64,000 bases of DNA from Meiothermus taiwanensis DSM 14542. Lineage in GTDB: Bacteria; Deinococcota; Deinococci; Deinococcales; Thermaceae. Below the pieces are notes generated by a model, which had not been told where the DNA came from, ran no database searches, and worked only from the letters and a program-made list of their open reading frames with translations. The position numbers and the translations under genes are program-made. Within the stretch, counting starts at the first letter, position 1. Each line of letters opens with the position of its first letter. The stretch is taken from assembly GCA_000482765.1 (NCBI GenBank), contig AXWR01000015.1, positions 1-64,000 on the forward strand. The letters are read 5' to 3'. Shown piece after piece: positions 43,620 to 53,012 of the stretch.

Positions 43620-46388
43620 CTATTCTCCGCCGAAGTATTCTGGTAGCTGGTCGCGGGTAATCAGCACATCACGGGGTTTGCTGCCCTGGTGCGGCCCCAC
43701 GATGCCCATGGCCTCGAGCGCGTCCACCAGCTTGCCGGCCCGGGCATGCCCCACCGAGAGGCGGCGCTGGAGCCGGCTGACCGAGGCGTAGCCCTCCTCG
43801 ATCACAATCTCGGCGGCTTTTTTGAGCAGGGGATCGCCAAAATCAATCTCGCCTGCGTCGGTGCCGCCGCCCCCGCCCAGGTTCAGGGGGCCCTCAAAGT
43901 CGGGGCCGTACTGGGCCACAAAGGCGTCTTCGAAGCTCTGTTCGCGCAAGAACCCGGCGATGCGGTGCACCTCGGTTTCCGAGAGAAAGGGGCCCTGCAG
44001 ACGCACCGGCTTGGGCAGGCCCGGCTGGTGGAAGAGCATATCGCCCTGCCCCACCAGCCGCTCGGCCCCGTAGGTGTCCAGGATGGTGCGCGAGTCGAAG
44101 CCCGAGGAGACCGCAAAGGCCATGCGGGCCGGGATGTTGACCTTGATGAGCGAGGTCAGGATGTCCACCGAGGGGCGCTGGGTGGCCAGGATCAGGTGCA
44201 TGCCGGTGGCCCGGGCCATCTGGGCCAGGCGCAAGATGGCCTGCTCGACCTCTTTAGGGGCGGTGATCATCAGGTCGGCCAGCTCGTCGATCACGATCAC
44301 CAGGTAGGGCAATGTGGCCTCGCCGGCGGCCCGCATTTTCTGGTTGAACTGCTCGAGGTTGCGCGCCCCCACCTGGCTCATCATCTTGTAGCGCCGTTCC
44401 ATGTGGGCCACCGCGCCCAGCAGAACCCCGGCCGCGTCGGCAGGGTTGGTTACCACCGGTCGCACCAGGTGGGGGATGCCCTCGTAGGGGGTGAGCTCCA
44501 CCATCTTGGGGTCAATCATCAGGAAGCGCAGCTCGGTGGGCAGGTATTTGAAGAGCAGGCTGGCGATGAGGGTGTTGACCGCCACCGACTTGCCCGAGCC
44601 GGTGGAGCCGGCAATCAGCAGGTGGGGCATTTTGGCCAGGTCGCGCACCCAGACCTCGCCGTCGATGCTTTTGCCCAGCACCAGGGGCAGGGTGTCTTTG
44701 CTGCGGGTGAAGGCGCTGGACTGGACGGCCTCGCTGTAGCGCACCAGTTCGCGCTCGGTGTTGGGCACCTCGAGGCCGATCACGCTCTTGCCGGGGATGG
44801 GGGCCTCGATGCGCACCGAGCCGGCGGCCAGGGCCAGGGCCAGGTCGTTGTGCAGGTTCTGTACCCGGCTGATTTTTTCGCCGGGGGCGGGCTCGAGCTC
44901 GTACCGGGTAACCGTAGGCCCGCGCGACCAGCTCACCACCCGGGCCTCCACCCCGTGGTGCTTGAGGGTGTTGTTGATGAGCTCAACCTGCCGCTGGGTG
45001 ATGAGTTCCAGGGCCTTGGGGTCGTAGCGTGGTGGTTCGGGCGGGTCGAGCAGGTCGAAGCCGGGCAGCTCCAGGGCGGTGGTGCTTCGAGTGATAACCG
45101 GAGGTGTGGGGGTGGCTTTGACCAGGCTGGGCTTGGGGCTTTCCTGTGCGGGTTTGCTAGCAGATACCACCTTATCGGGTTCGGGGAAGACCAGGTCGAA
45201 GTCGAAAGGGGGCTCGCTGGGGGGTTTGGTGGTTGCTACAGCAAAGGCGGGCGGTTCAGCTTGCAAACCCTTTTCCAGCAGGGCCCGCATCCCCGCGGGG
45301 TGGGCCTCCAAGGGCGCAGACTCCACCCACTCGGCCCAGCGCAGCCAGCCATCCACCCGCTGCTCGAGGTCGAGCAACAACGCCTCGCTTTCCTGCCAGG
45401 CGGCCAGGCGGCTGTGGTGTTCCTCCAGAGCGCTGAGCAGGGCTTGGGTGGTGATGGAGGGAACCAGCGCGCGCGCTGCGGCCTGGCCCTGGCGGGTCAG
45501 GGTCTGGGCCTTGGTGAGTAGCGCGCCGACCTCCAGCACCAGAGCGGCGCGGCGTTCCTCAAGGGCCTGGGCCAGGCCCTCGCCCTTGAGCGGCGCGGCC
45601 AGGGCGGCGGCCAGGCGTTCGAGTCGCACTGGAAGGGGTCGCGCTTCCGCGGCCAGCCTGCTCGCCAGTTCCTTGATGCGCTCGGTCTTGAAGTCGTCCA
45701 GTAGCTTAGCCAGCCCCTCGATGGTCTCCTGATCCCGTGGTGTGCGCCTGAAGGCCTCGAGGTCTTGCTGCAAGGCACGCAAAGCTTTGTGCTCGGGGTA
45801 GCGTTCCGATAAGGCCCGAACCTCCCCCAGCAGGCGCTGGGCGGCCTGCGCGAGGCGATAGGCATGGCGCAGCCGCACGCCTGCCAGAATGACCCGGCGC
45901 AGACCTTTGCTCAAAAGAAAACCCGGCCGCTGGCGCAGGGCTAGATCGGCCACGAAACTAAGGGCCAGCAGGGGAATGAGCAGACCAAAATTGCCCAGAC
46001 CGCCCACCAGCAAGGTGTGCAGGTTGTTGCCCAGCAGCCCTCCATAAGGCTTGGCGAGGTGGGCTACCAGGGGTAAGGTGAGCAGACCCCCTGCGAAGAG
46101 CAGGGCGGTGCCGCGCACCAAAGGGCCCAGGGGCCGATCCAGCAGCAGCCATATGCCCAGTAGGGCAACCGTCGGTGGAACCAGCCAGGCCAGGTATCCC
46201 AGGTTGCCCCAGAACAGGGCCTGAATACCGCTGCCCAGTTGCCCGGCCAGGTTGGAGCCAAAATAAATGGCGGCGCTCAGGAGGGCGGCGATGCCTAGTA
46301 TCAGAATAGCAAAGGCCTCGAGGTCGCGCTTGCGCTCAGTGGGATTGGCCTTGCTGGCTTTGTCAGCTTTGGATTTGCCCTTCGCCAT
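43620..46388 (-). CDS. ftsK: DNA translocase FtsK/SpoIIIE
   Basis: Divisome-linked ATP-dependent DNA pump that clears chromosome dimers from the septum. The 922 residues contain four or five N-terminal membrane segments (about 28-165), a long helical/coiled linker (about 180-390), the RecA-like motor with [12 protein letters not shown] and Walker [15 protein letters not shown] (about 600), Walker [12 protein letters not shown], and a winged-helix gamma domain at the C-terminus ([28 protein letters not shown]) that reads KOPS-type signals. It is a single gene with the ATG at 46388. Confidence 0.95.
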   Translation of the reverse strand: MAKGKSKADKASKANPTERKRDLEAFAILILGIAALLSAAIYFGSNLAGQLGSGIQALFWGNLGYLAWLVPPTVALLGIWLLLDRPLGPLVRGTALLFAGGLLTLPLVAHLAKPYGGLLGNNLHTLLVGGLGNFGLLIPLLALSFVADLALRQRPGFLLSKGLRRVILAGVRLRHAYRLAQAAQRLLGEVRALSERYPEHKALRALQQDLEAFRRTPRDQETIEGLAKLLDDFKTERIKELASRLAAEARPLPVRLERLAAALAAPLKGEGLAQALEERRAALVLEVGALLTKAQTLTRQGQAAARALVPSITTQALLSALEEHHSRLAAWQESEALLLDLEQRVDGWLRWAEWVESAPLEAHPAGMRALLEKGLQAEPPAFAVATTKPPSEPPFDFDLVFPEPDKVVSASKPAQESPKPSLVKATPTPPVITRSTTALELPGFDLLDPPEPPRYDPKALELITQRQVELINNTLKHHGVEARVVSWSRGPTVTRYELEPAPGEKISRVQNLHNDLALALAAGSVRIEAPIPGKSVIGLEVPNTERELVRYSEAVQSSAFTRSKDTLPLVLGKSIDGEVWVRDLAKMPHLLIAGSTGSGKSVAVNTLIASLLFKYLPTELRFLMIDPKMVELTPYEGIPHLVRPVVTNPADAAGVLLGAVAHMERRYKMMSQVGARNLEQFNQKMRAAGEATLPYLVIVIDELADLMITAPKEVEQAILRLAQMARATGMHLILATQRPSVDILTSLIKVNIPARMAFAVSSGFDSRTILDTYGAERLVGQGDMLFHQPGLPKPVRLQGPFLSETEVHRIAGFLREQSFEDAFVAQYGPDFEGPLNLGGGGGTDAGEIDFGDPLLKKAAEIVIEEGYASVSRLQRRLSVGHARAGKLVDALEAMGIVGPHQGSKPRDVLITRDQLPEYFGGE

Positions 46389-46467
46389 CGCTTACGATTG
46401 TAACATACTTAGCAAATGCCAAAGGCTTGCGTGCCAGACGTTAAATCTTGCCAGGTTGGTATAAAGC

Positions 46468-46506
46468 CGCGAGCCACAGGCTGTCGAAAAGTGCCTGTGG
46501 CTCGCG
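46468..46506 (-). terminator. Hairpin after the OmpH gene
   Basis: A perfect 13-base inverted repeat, CGCGAGCCACAGG (46468-46480) / CCTGTGGCTCGCG (46494-46506), lies ten bases beyond the OmpH stop codon. The following minus-strand sequence GGCTTTATACC has only a weak T-tract. It may end transcription or block exonucleases. Confidence 0.65.
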
Positions 46507-46515
46507 ATGGTTGGC

Positions 46516-47007
46516 TTACTTGGGTAGGGCTTTGATTACCGCATCGGTGATCTCGAGTTCGTCGGCAGCATAAACCACCAGACCGCTGGTGGCAGCTACT
46601 TTTTTGTCCAGAATTATGGCGAAACCCTGCTGCTGAGCGACTCGCGCGATCACCTGATCAATCTCCTCAGTGATGGGTTTGAGCGCGGCGTTGGCCCGGT
46701 CGCTCCACTTTTTGCCCGCTTCTTGCAGGCTCTGGGCCAGCACCCGGTAGTCCTGCTGATCTTTGGCGGTGGCATTGCCGGCCCGCAGTTTGGCCTCGAG
46801 GGGTTGGAGCTGATCGCGTATGGGTTTTAGCTCGCGCTCGGCCTGGTTACGGATATCCTGCACCTTTTTGAAGTCCTTGTGCGCCTGCACCACCTTTTCG
46901 GCGTCCACATAACCGATGCGGGTGGGTACGGTGCGGTTTTGTGCGATGAGCGAACCGCCCAAAAGCAAGCTTAGCAACACTGCAACAAACAACCAGTTTT
47001 TGCTCAT
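46516..47007 (-). CDS. OmpH/Skp-like periplasmic chaperone, second of a tandem pair
   Basis: Skp-type chaperone for unfolded outer-membrane proteins. The 163-residue protein has a signal peptide (NWLFVAVLLSLLLGGSLIAQN), a first strand (TRIGYVDAEKVVQAHKDFKKV), a long helical hairpin of charged residues (about 45-110, with ELKPIRDQLQPLEAKLRAGN) and a closing strand (AQQQGFAIILDKKVAATSGLVVYAADELEITDAVIKAL). It lies 12 bases after its close paralogue and shares most of its layout with it, so the pair arose by duplication. Both probably act in outer-membrane assembly. Confidence 0.88.
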   Translation of the reverse strand: MSKNWLFVAVLLSLLLGGSLIAQNRTVPTRIGYVDAEKVVQAHKDFKKVQDIRNQAERELKPIRDQLQPLEAKLRAGNATAKDQQDYRVLAQSLQEAGKKWSDRANAALKPITEEIDQVIARVAQQQGFAIILDKKVAATSGLVVYAADELEITDAVIKALPK

Positions 47008-47019
47008 AGTCTTTCTCCA

Positions 47020-47514
47020 CTACTTATTAGGTAAGGCCTGCACGATGGCTGGGGTAAGGTCGAGCCCCTGTGCAGCATAAACCACCAGGCCGCTGCTGGC
47101 CGCCACTTCCTGATCCAAAACCATGGCAAAGCCCTGCTCCTTGGCCACCCGGCTCACAATTTTGTCGATGTCTTGGGTGATGGGCTGCAGCACGCTGTTT
47201 TGCTGCTCAGCCCACTTTTGGCTGGCGGCCTGTAGGTTCTGAACCAGGGTGCGGTAGGTTTGCTGTTCCTGTGTGGTGGCGTTGCCCGCGCGGATTTTGT
47301 TCTCCAAAGACTGTAGCTCAGCTTGTAGGGGGTTGAGCTCTGCTTCCGCCCTGGCCTGAACCTCCCTGACCTTGGCAAACTGGGGGTGGGCTTCCACCAC
47401 AGCCCGCGCGTTGAGGTAGCCAATCTTGTCGGCTGTGGGTTGGGTTTGTGCCCCCAGCAGGCCGCTCAATAGCAGGCCAGCCAGGGTGAGCACAAACAGC
47501 GGGAATCGCTTCAT
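47020..47514 (-). CDS. OmpH/Skp-like periplasmic chaperone, first of a tandem pair
   Basis: This is a paralogue of the neighbouring gene. The 164-residue product begins MKRFPLFVLTLAGLLLSGLLGAQT (signal peptide), then DKIGYLNARAVVEAHPQFAKV, a helical hairpin (NPLQAELQSLENKIRAGNATTQEQQTYRTL) and a C-terminal strand/helix EQGFAMVLDQEVAASSGLVVYAAQGLDLTPAIVQAL. The shared words RAGNAT, QGFA and SGLVVYAA with the second copy show the duplication. ATG 47514 is used; an in-frame ATG at 47523 adds three residues. The pair is probably one operon. Confidence 0.88.
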   Translation of the reverse strand: MKRFPLFVLTLAGLLLSGLLGAQTQPTADKIGYLNARAVVEAHPQFAKVREVQARAEAELNPLQAELQSLENKIRAGNATTQEQQTYRTLVQNLQAASQKWAEQQNSVLQPITQDIDKIVSRVAKEQGFAMVLDQEVAASSGLVVYAAQGLDLTPAIVQALPNK

Positions 47515-47639
47515 ATCGGCCATACTGTAAGGGTATGGCCTTAGCGTAGCGTGAGAGCAAGCCCCCTGGTCATTTAGGCCGGCCTGGGCTATGGTATCGC
47601 CTGCGAGGTCTCTGACCTCAAAAACAGGAGGTGCATACC

Positions 47640-48077
47640 ATGAAACGACTACCCTTGCTGCTTGCCATGGTTTTGCTGGCTTTTGCTTCCACGGGACTGG
47701 CCCAGCGCTCTTTCCAGCTGCGCATCTCGGTGCCCTCGCCCACGTTGGGGTTTGGCCTCGAGGCCAGCCTGCAGCGCGACCTGGTGGCCCTGATCTATGG
47801 TGATGTGATTTTCCAGGGGCCGGGCTTCCTGATTGGGGGTGAGGTGCTCTTCAAACCCGACCTGGGCCAGTTCGACCGTGACCTGCGGGGCCTCAAGCCC
47901 TATTTTGGTGGCGGGCTGGGCCTGCGGCTGCCCAACGCCAACTTTGCCCTCACCCTGGACGCCGGGCTCGAGTTCGCCCTCGACCGCGACACGGGGCTGT
48001 TTATTGGCGGCCAGAGCGTTTTCCCCTTCAATAGCTCGCCCTATGGCCGGGTGTTGTTTGGTGCCACCTTCCGCTAG
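47640..48077 (+). CDS. Small exported protein, possible outer-membrane beta-barrel
   Basis: The 145-residue product has a signal peptide (MKRLPLLLAMVLLAFASTGLAQ) and a mature part of alternating polar/apolar strands with many Gly (SFQLRISVPSPTLGFGLEASL, YFGGGLGLRLPNANFALTLDAG, PYGRVLFGATFR). It ends in the RVLFGATFR type of C-terminal strand seen in outer-membrane proteins. It is similar in character to the protein at 30719-31177, without obvious sequence identity. The start is well supported by ACAGGAGG nine bases upstream. Function unknown. Confidence 0.7.
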   Translation: MKRLPLLLAMVLLAFASTGLAQRSFQLRISVPSPTLGFGLEASLQRDLVALIYGDVIFQGPGFLIGGEVLFKPDLGQFDRDLRGLKPYFGGGLGLRLPNANFALTLDAGLEFALDRDTGLFIGGQSVFPFNSSPYGRVLFGATFR

Positions 48078-48098
48078 CCCCAATGCTTTACCCAGGCA

Positions 48099-48127
48099 AA
48101 GCGCCCTGACTGCGGGGCGCTTGTTTT
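48099..48127. terminator. Bidirectional intrinsic terminator
   Basis: AAGCGCCC (48099-48106) / GGGCGCTT (48115-48122) is followed on the plus strand by GTTTTA and flanked on the other side by AAAG, so it can serve both the small exported protein gene and the convergent pheA. Confidence 0.7.
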
Positions 48128-48968
48128 ATGGTTCCCTGAGCAGGCCCCAGCTTGTAACGGCGGGGTAGGAGCCCAGCACTTTGACAAAAGAAGCCCTGCG
48201 CAGCAAGGTTAGCAAGGCCTGGGAGGGGCCAGGATCTTCGGCGTGGCCCTCAAAGTCGGCGTAGAAGATGGGGGAGAAGGGGCGGTCGGGGTCGCGGCGG
48301 GGGCGAGACTCGAGCTTGGTCAGATTAATCCCCTGGTCGGCAAAAGCCTGCAAAGCAGCCAGCAGCTCGCCGGGCCGGTGGCGGGTGGTGAAGACCACCG
48401 AGGTTTTGTAAGGCCCCTCGCGGCGGGGGAAGTCTTCACGTGAGAGTACAAAAAAGCGCGTGTAGTTGCCGATGAAGTCCTGAATGCCCTCGGCGATGAC
48501 CGCCAGGCCGTAGCGTTCGGCGGCGCGGCGGCTGGCGATGGCGGCCAGACCGGGCTGGGGGTGTTCGGCCAGCTCGCGGGCGGCCCCGGCGGTGTCGTAG
48601 ACCGGTTCGGCCTCGAGCTTGTACCGGGCGATGAAGCCGTCGCACTGGGCCAGACCCTGGGGGTGGCTCTTGACTTTACGAATATCCTCCAGCCGGGTTC
48701 CGGGCGGGGCCAGCAGGCAGTGGTCTACCTTCAGCACCAGTTCGCCGACCACGTGCAGGTCGGTCTCGAGGAGCAGGTCGTAGGTTTGGTTGATGATGCC
48801 AGCGGTGGTGTTCTCAACCGGTACCACCCCCAGGTCTACCTCGCAGTTGGTTACCGCTGCAAATACTTGATGAAATGTGGGCAGGCCGATGGTCTCAGCA
48901 TTTGGAAAGGCTTTGAGTGAGGCTTCTTCGCTATAGGCACCCTCGGTTCCCTGAAAAGCGATCCGCAT
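48126..48968 (-). CDS. pheA: Prephenate dehydratase
   Basis: Phenylalanine biosynthesis: prephenate to phenylpyruvate. The 280-residue monofunctional enzyme has the catalytic domain starting MRIAFQGTEGAYSEEA, the V-V-P-V-E-N-T-T-A-G motif (about residue 55), IGNYTRFFVLSRE with the catalytic TRF (about 170) and a C-terminal ACT domain with INLTKLESRPRRD, the ESRP motif that binds Phe and gives feedback inhibition. ATG 48968 is chosen; the longer frame to 49025 is not conserved. It is divergent from the FemAB-like gene. Confidence 0.95.
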   Translation of the reverse strand: MRIAFQGTEGAYSEEASLKAFPNAETIGLPTFHQVFAAVTNCEVDLGVVPVENTTAGIINQTYDLLLETDLHVVGELVLKVDHCLLAPPGTRLEDIRKVKSHPQGLAQCDGFIARYKLEAEPVYDTAGAARELAEHPQPGLAAIASRRAAERYGLAVIAEGIQDFIGNYTRFFVLSREDFPRREGPYKTSVVFTTRHRPGELLAALQAFADQGINLTKLESRPRRDPDRPFSPIFYADFEGHAEDPGPSQALLTLLRRASFVKVLGSYPAVTSWGLLREP

Positions 48969-49036
48969 AACGTAGCTCAGTATAAGTTTTTTGTGCGGGA
49001 TTTGTGGTTGGTGCGGATGGGGCATAATGGTGATTT

Positions 49037-50059
49037 GTGCTAAGGCAGGAACCCATTTCCGACCCCGCCGTTTGGAACCAGATGGTGTCTTCGCTACCCA
49101 TTACCAGCGCCTTGCAGTCCTGGGGCTGGGGCGAAGTCAAGAAGCTCTCGGGCTGGCAGCCGGAGCGCTGGGCGCTGTTTGAAGGACAGCAGCTTATTGC
49201 CGCGGTGCAGCTTTTTCGTCGGCGGTTTGTGGGGCCGGTCTCCATGCTGTATGCCCCCCGTGGGCCAGCGTTGCGCGATTTAAGCGACCTGCCCAGGGTG
49301 GTACAGGCCCTCAAGCAGCGGGCAGGGGGGGCTGTTTACCTGAAGCTCGAGCCCGAAGTGGGGTTTCCGGCCGAGTCATCGGTTCCAGAGTTTCCCCCAG
49401 CGCGGCTGGCAGAGACCATCCAGCCCGAATACTCCATCTGGCTCGATCTATCGCTGGGCCGTGAAGGCCTGCTGGCTCAGATGGACAATATGCACCGCCG
49501 CAACACCCGGCTGGCCGAAAAGCGGGTGGTGACAACCATAGAGGGGATGGAGGCCTTCGAGGAATTCTGGCGGCTGTTCGAGGAGACCAACCGTCGGGCC
49601 CGGCTGTTGCAGCATGCCAAAGCCTACTACCAAACCGTTCTGACGGCCATGAATCAACCCTTTGGAGCGTCTTTTATCTCAATCGCCCGCCAGGAGGGCC
49701 GGGCGCTGGCCGCGGGCTTGTTTGTGGCTTTTGGGGGTAAGGTAGACTACCTCTATGGGGGCAGCAGCCGGGAAAACTCCAACGCCAAGGCCCCCAACGG
49801 TATGCACTGGGGGGCTATCAACTGGGGCCTGGAAAAGGGCTATCGCATATACGATCTGTGGGGCGTGCCGCGCCGCAGCGAGGGTAGCCACGCCGCTGGC
49901 ATCGATGCCTTCAAGGAGGGTTTTGGCGGGCAGCGGGTGCGCTTTCCAGCCTACGATGTGGCCTTTTCGCCCCTATATGGGCCCCTTAAGAAGGCTTTGC
50001 GTCTGAGGAAAAATTGGGTCAACTACCGCACCCGCGGCACAACCCGGGATGTGCTCTAA
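49037..50059 (+). CDS. FemAB-family aminoacyltransferase (GNAT-like)
   Basis: The 340-residue protein of two tandem GNAT-fold domains matches the peptidoglycan bridge-forming FemAB/MurM group: SALQSWGWGEVKKLSGW, LFRRRFVGPVSMLYAPRGP, EYSIWLDLSLGREGLLAQMDNMHRRNTRLAEK, AAGLFVAFGGKVDYLYGGSS and the closing GYRIYDLWGVPRRSEGSHAAGIDAFKEGFGG. Such enzymes add amino acids from aminoacyl-tRNA to the stem peptide. Thermaceae make an Orn-Gly-type bridge, so a role in that is plausible but not proven. The start is GTG 49037. Confidence 0.87.
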   Translation: MLRQEPISDPAVWNQMVSSLPITSALQSWGWGEVKKLSGWQPERWALFEGQQLIAAVQLFRRRFVGPVSMLYAPRGPALRDLSDLPRVVQALKQRAGGAVYLKLEPEVGFPAESSVPEFPPARLAETIQPEYSIWLDLSLGREGLLAQMDNMHRRNTRLAEKRVVTTIEGMEAFEEFWRLFEETNRRARLLQHAKAYYQTVLTAMNQPFGASFISIARQEGRALAAGLFVAFGGKVDYLYGGSSRENSNAKAPNGMHWGAINWGLEKGYRIYDLWGVPRRSEGSHAAGIDAFKEGFGGQRVRFPAYDVAFSPLYGPLKKALRLRKNWVNYRTRGTTRDVL

Positions 50060-50080
50060 GCGAAGCCTCGAGCTGATTTT

Positions 50081-50683
50081 TTATATGAGCTGGTGCAGGG
50101 TGCGCGCTTGTAAGCGGTGTCGGAGGGCTAGGAAGAGTTCGGCCGTGGCTAAAGCGTCCCACAACGCGTGGTGCTCGAGGTGGGGCGGCAGGCCAAGCTG
50201 TGCTCGAGCCGCCCTTAGCCCGCTGGGATGGGGTTTGCTGTGAGGCTCGAGCTGTCGCCGCCGCTCATCCAGTCGGGCCAGCAGCACCGCGGTGTCGACC
50301 ACCACAGGTCTGACCCAGCGTCGGCCCAGGGCTTTATGGCTTTGCCGCAGAAATCCCAGGTCTATCGAGCCACAGTGTAGAACCAGCACGTCCCGCCCAA
50401 TGCGCTGCGTTATCTCCTCGAGCACCTGGGCCAGGGGCGGGGCGGCCTCTAGTTCGTTGGGTAGAATATGGTGCGCTCGGATGCCTTCAACCGAGAGCGC
50501 CCCGGGCCGCACGGGCCGAACCAGGCTATAGTAGTGCGCGCCAAACTCGATAACCCCCCCGCGGATGGGCACCATTCCCACCGACAGAATCTGGTCGGAT
50601 GCCTCCAGGCCACTGGTTTCCAGATCCAAAGCCCAGTAGTTGATCTCGTTCCAGGTGGGGCTTTTGCGCAAAGGCCACAGCAT
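50081..50683 (-). CDS. DnaQ-like 3'-5' exonuclease domain protein
   Basis: The 200-residue DEDD exonuclease has motif I ALDLETSGL (about residue 20), motif II in VLVLHCGSIDLGFLRQ (about 100) and motif III HHALWDALATAELFLAL (DEDDh, about 170). It stands 15 bases after the cNMP/CBS/DUF294 gene, a pairing frequently seen next to acetate permease and acetyl-CoA synthetase genes in other bacteria. Its substrate and its reason for being in this neighbourhood are unknown; it is not the replicative proofreading subunit by context. Confidence 0.88.
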   Translation of the reverse strand: MLWPLRKSPTWNEINYWALDLETSGLEASDQILSVGMVPIRGGVIEFGAHYYSLVRPVRPGALSVEGIRAHHILPNELEAAPPLAQVLEEITQRIGRDVLVLHCGSIDLGFLRQSHKALGRRWVRPVVVDTAVLLARLDERRRQLEPHSKPHPSGLRAARAQLGLPPHLEHHALWDALATAELFLALRHRLQARTLHQLI

Positions 50684-50698
50684 GAGCGATGCGTTTAT

Positions 50699-52534
50699 CT
50701 AACCCAGGCGATCGGTATGGAAGCGCTGGCTCATGGCCTCCTGCATCTCGCGAACCTGCAAGAAGGCCTCCTTGAGATGGCGACGCTCGAGCGAAGAAAG
50801 CTGCTCGAGGCGGATCTTGTTGTCGGGTGGCAGCTTCTGCCGTAGGTTGGTGAGTTGTTGCCGTAGACGAATCCTCATTAGAAACCCGAAGGCCTCGATT
50901 AAGGTTTCGGCCCCCTCTGGGCTCAGCTTGTTCTCCTGGGCGGCAATTTTAAGGCGCTCGACGGTGCCCTTGGCGAGGCTGCCGGCCTCCAGGGCGTGTA
51001 CTCGAGCCAGGCTGACGATGGGGGCGATGCCCCCTTTCTTGATATCCACGCCGCCGTCTTCTTCCCGGATTCTGCGGAAAAGGCCGATGGGGGGTCGGAA
51101 GTGCAATGAGGCCTTGGCTAGGTGGGCCAGGAAGATGGTTTCCTCACCGCTGGTAGCCACGATGCGCTCGAGCGGCTCCAGGGGGAGCTCGCCATGCACA
51201 CTGCGGAAATCGAAGAAAATCTGGGCCTCGAGCAACTCCTGGGGGGTGGGCATCTTTACCCAGTGCAGGAAGAGCTTTTGCCACTCCGCGATGGGTTTGC
51301 ACCAGCGGGTGGCCATGTAGCCGCCCGGGCAGGGTGGGAAGCCGGCTTGTATCAGGCCGCCCACCACGAACCCCGCCAGCTCGGCAAAGTAGCGCTGGGC
51401 CTCGGGGCTATCCTCGGCGTAGATCAGGGCGTTGTCCTGGTCGGTGAGCAGGGCCTGTTCCATCCGCCCTTCGGAGCCAAACACGATCCAGGCGTAGGGC
51501 GTGGGGGGTGGCCCCAGGCACTCTTCGGCCAGGCGCAGCAGAGTCCGAACCAGGTGATCGTTAAGCGAGCTAACGCTACGACCAATTTCGCTGGCCCCCA
51601 GGCCACCGGCCAGAAGGGACTCGGCGATGCCGCTTAGCTCCTGGCTGTAGCCTTTGAGATCTTCTGGGTTGCGGGTGCGCTCGAGCCGCCTGAGCAGATG
51701 CAGAGGGCTGCGGGCCTGCTGCCGCATGAAGACCGTGTCGGTTACCACCCCCACAATCCGCCCATCCTGCTCGAGCGGCAGGTGGTGTATGCTCTGGTGC
51801 ACCATGAAGGTCAATGCTTCAAACAGGGGTGTGCTGGCCGGTAAGGTTTTGGCCGGGGTGCTCATCACATCGGCCAAAGGGGTCTGGGGGCCTTTCCCCT
51901 CGGCCAGCACCCGGTTGCGCAGGTCGCGGTCGGTCAGAATGCCCAGGGGGTTGCCTTCGACCAGAATCGAGCTGATCTGGTGTTCACGCATGGCCTTGGC
52001 CGCTTCCTGCACGGTGGCGTTGCGGGCGATGAATACTGGGGGGCGGGTCACCAGCTCGCTTACCGGTAGGCTCAGGTCGATTGGGCTGACCGCGAGGCCC
52101 TCTTGCTGGGCTACCAGGCGCAGGCGGGCAGCCAGACCTTTGGTGAAAAACTCTGCGAAAGGTTGATGCCTCTTCAGCTCACGAAAGACCTGTTCCGACC
52201 AGCGGTAGATCAGCAAGTCTTCCTCAGCGATCACATCGAAGGCCGGGGTGCCCTGCGAGATTAGGGAGGGATAGCCAAAAACCTCCCCCTCTTCCAGGTA
52301 CATCATGGTCTGCCCGTCGCGCTCGAGGCGGGCTGTGCCCTTGCGAATCATGTACAGGTGCTGGCTTTTAGATCCATGCCGGGCCAGCACCTTGCTGTTT
52401 TTGGGAAAAAAGGCAATCTCGAGGCCTCGCTCTACCTGTTCCAGCGCTTCCGCTGGTAGCAGATTAAACGGGGCGTGGGCGCGGATGAAATCGAGGGGGT
52501 TCACAGCACTATTGTGCTGACTTGGCTGAAACAT
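50699..52534 (-). CDS. cNMP-binding, CBS and DUF294 nucleotidyltransferase-like signalling protein
   Basis: The 611-residue multidomain protein has a cyclic-nucleotide-binding domain (about 15-130: VLARHGSKSQHLYMIRKGTARLERDG), two CBS domains (about 165-280), a DUF294 nucleotidyltransferase-like domain with IVFGSEGRMEQALLTDQDNALIY (about 350-380, G-S-x-x-R-x-E and D-x-D metal site) and a helical C-terminal DUF294 domain. The layout suggests a signal-controlled nucleotidyl- or uridylyltransferase, perhaps acting on the neighbouring transporter or synthetases. ATG 52534 overlaps the 3' end of the small membrane protein gene by 26 bases, indicating translational coupling. Confidence 0.9.
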   Translation of the reverse strand: MFQPSQHNSAVNPLDFIRAHAPFNLLPAEALEQVERGLEIAFFPKNSKVLARHGSKSQHLYMIRKGTARLERDGQTMMYLEEGEVFGYPSLISQGTPAFDVIAEEDLLIYRWSEQVFRELKRHQPFAEFFTKGLAARLRLVAQQEGLAVSPIDLSLPVSELVTRPPVFIARNATVQEAAKAMREHQISSILVEGNPLGILTDRDLRNRVLAEGKGPQTPLADVMSTPAKTLPASTPLFEALTFMVHQSIHHLPLEQDGRIVGVVTDTVFMRQQARSPLHLLRRLERTRNPEDLKGYSQELSGIAESLLAGGLGASEIGRSVSSLNDHLVRTLLRLAEECLGPPPTPYAWIVFGSEGRMEQALLTDQDNALIYAEDSPEAQRYFAELAGFVVGGLIQAGFPPCPGGYMATRWCKPIAEWQKLFLHWVKMPTPQELLEAQIFFDFRSVHGELPLEPLERIVATSGEETIFLAHLAKASLHFRPPIGLFRRIREEDGGVDIKKGGIAPIVSLARVHALEAGSLAKGTVERLKIAAQENKLSPEGAETLIEAFGFLMRIRLRQQLTNLRQKLPPDNKIRLEQLSSLERRHLKEAFLQVREMQEAMSQRFHTDRLG

Positions 52535-52949
52535 TGTGCCCCTCTTCGGGCAGGCGGATAATCAGACCCGAGCTGAGCCAGGCTGATAAAGGCAGGATGA
52601 TGCTTAAAGCTTGGTTGGCTCCGGAAAAAACCTGCAAGGCATAGCCAAATAACAAAGCGGGCAGCAGCATGAAAAAGATCCTGAAGATGCGCTCGAGGCC
52701 AGGGGTGGGCGGCAGGGGCCAGAAACGCGAAAAGATTAGCCCTAAAAGACCCCCCAACACCACCGCCGAAGTGATGCGCAAAAGGTCGAGCGGGGTGGGA
52801 AAAGGCCAGCCGGTCAGATAGTGTCCAGCCGTGTAAAACAAAAACAAAAAGGCCGAAATCCCCAGCAGCAACCGCAGCAAACGTAAGGTTAGATTGGGGG
52901 GTACATAGGCATTGACCTTTTTGGGTTCAATCTTTTTGTTTTTGCTCAT
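52509..52949 (-). CDS. Small membrane protein of the carboxylate locus
   Basis: The 146-residue protein has a basic N-terminus (KNKKIEPKKVNAY) and four hydrophobic segments: LRLLLGISAFLFLFYTAGHYL, DLLRITSAVVLGGLLGLIF, RIFFMLLPALLFGYALQVFSG and SIILPLSAWLSSGLIIRL. No family name is recognised. It lies 63 bases after the symporter and overlaps the cNMP/CBS/DUF294 gene, so it belongs to the operon. It may be an accessory of the symporter. ATG 52949 (MSKNKK) is chosen over ATG/Met 52961. Confidence 0.65.
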   Translation of the reverse strand: MSKNKKIEPKKVNAYVPPNLTLRLLRLLLGISAFLFLFYTAGHYLTGWPFPTPLDLLRITSAVVLGGLLGLIFSRFWPLPPTPGLERIFRIFFMLLPALLFGYALQVFSGANQALSIILPLSAWLSSGLIIRLPEEGHNVSAKSAQ

Positions 52950-53012
52950 GGCTGCAAACAAAGCTTATCACAAAAGAATGGGGGTGGGTTGATCCCCACC
53001 CCCGGCTTGGGT

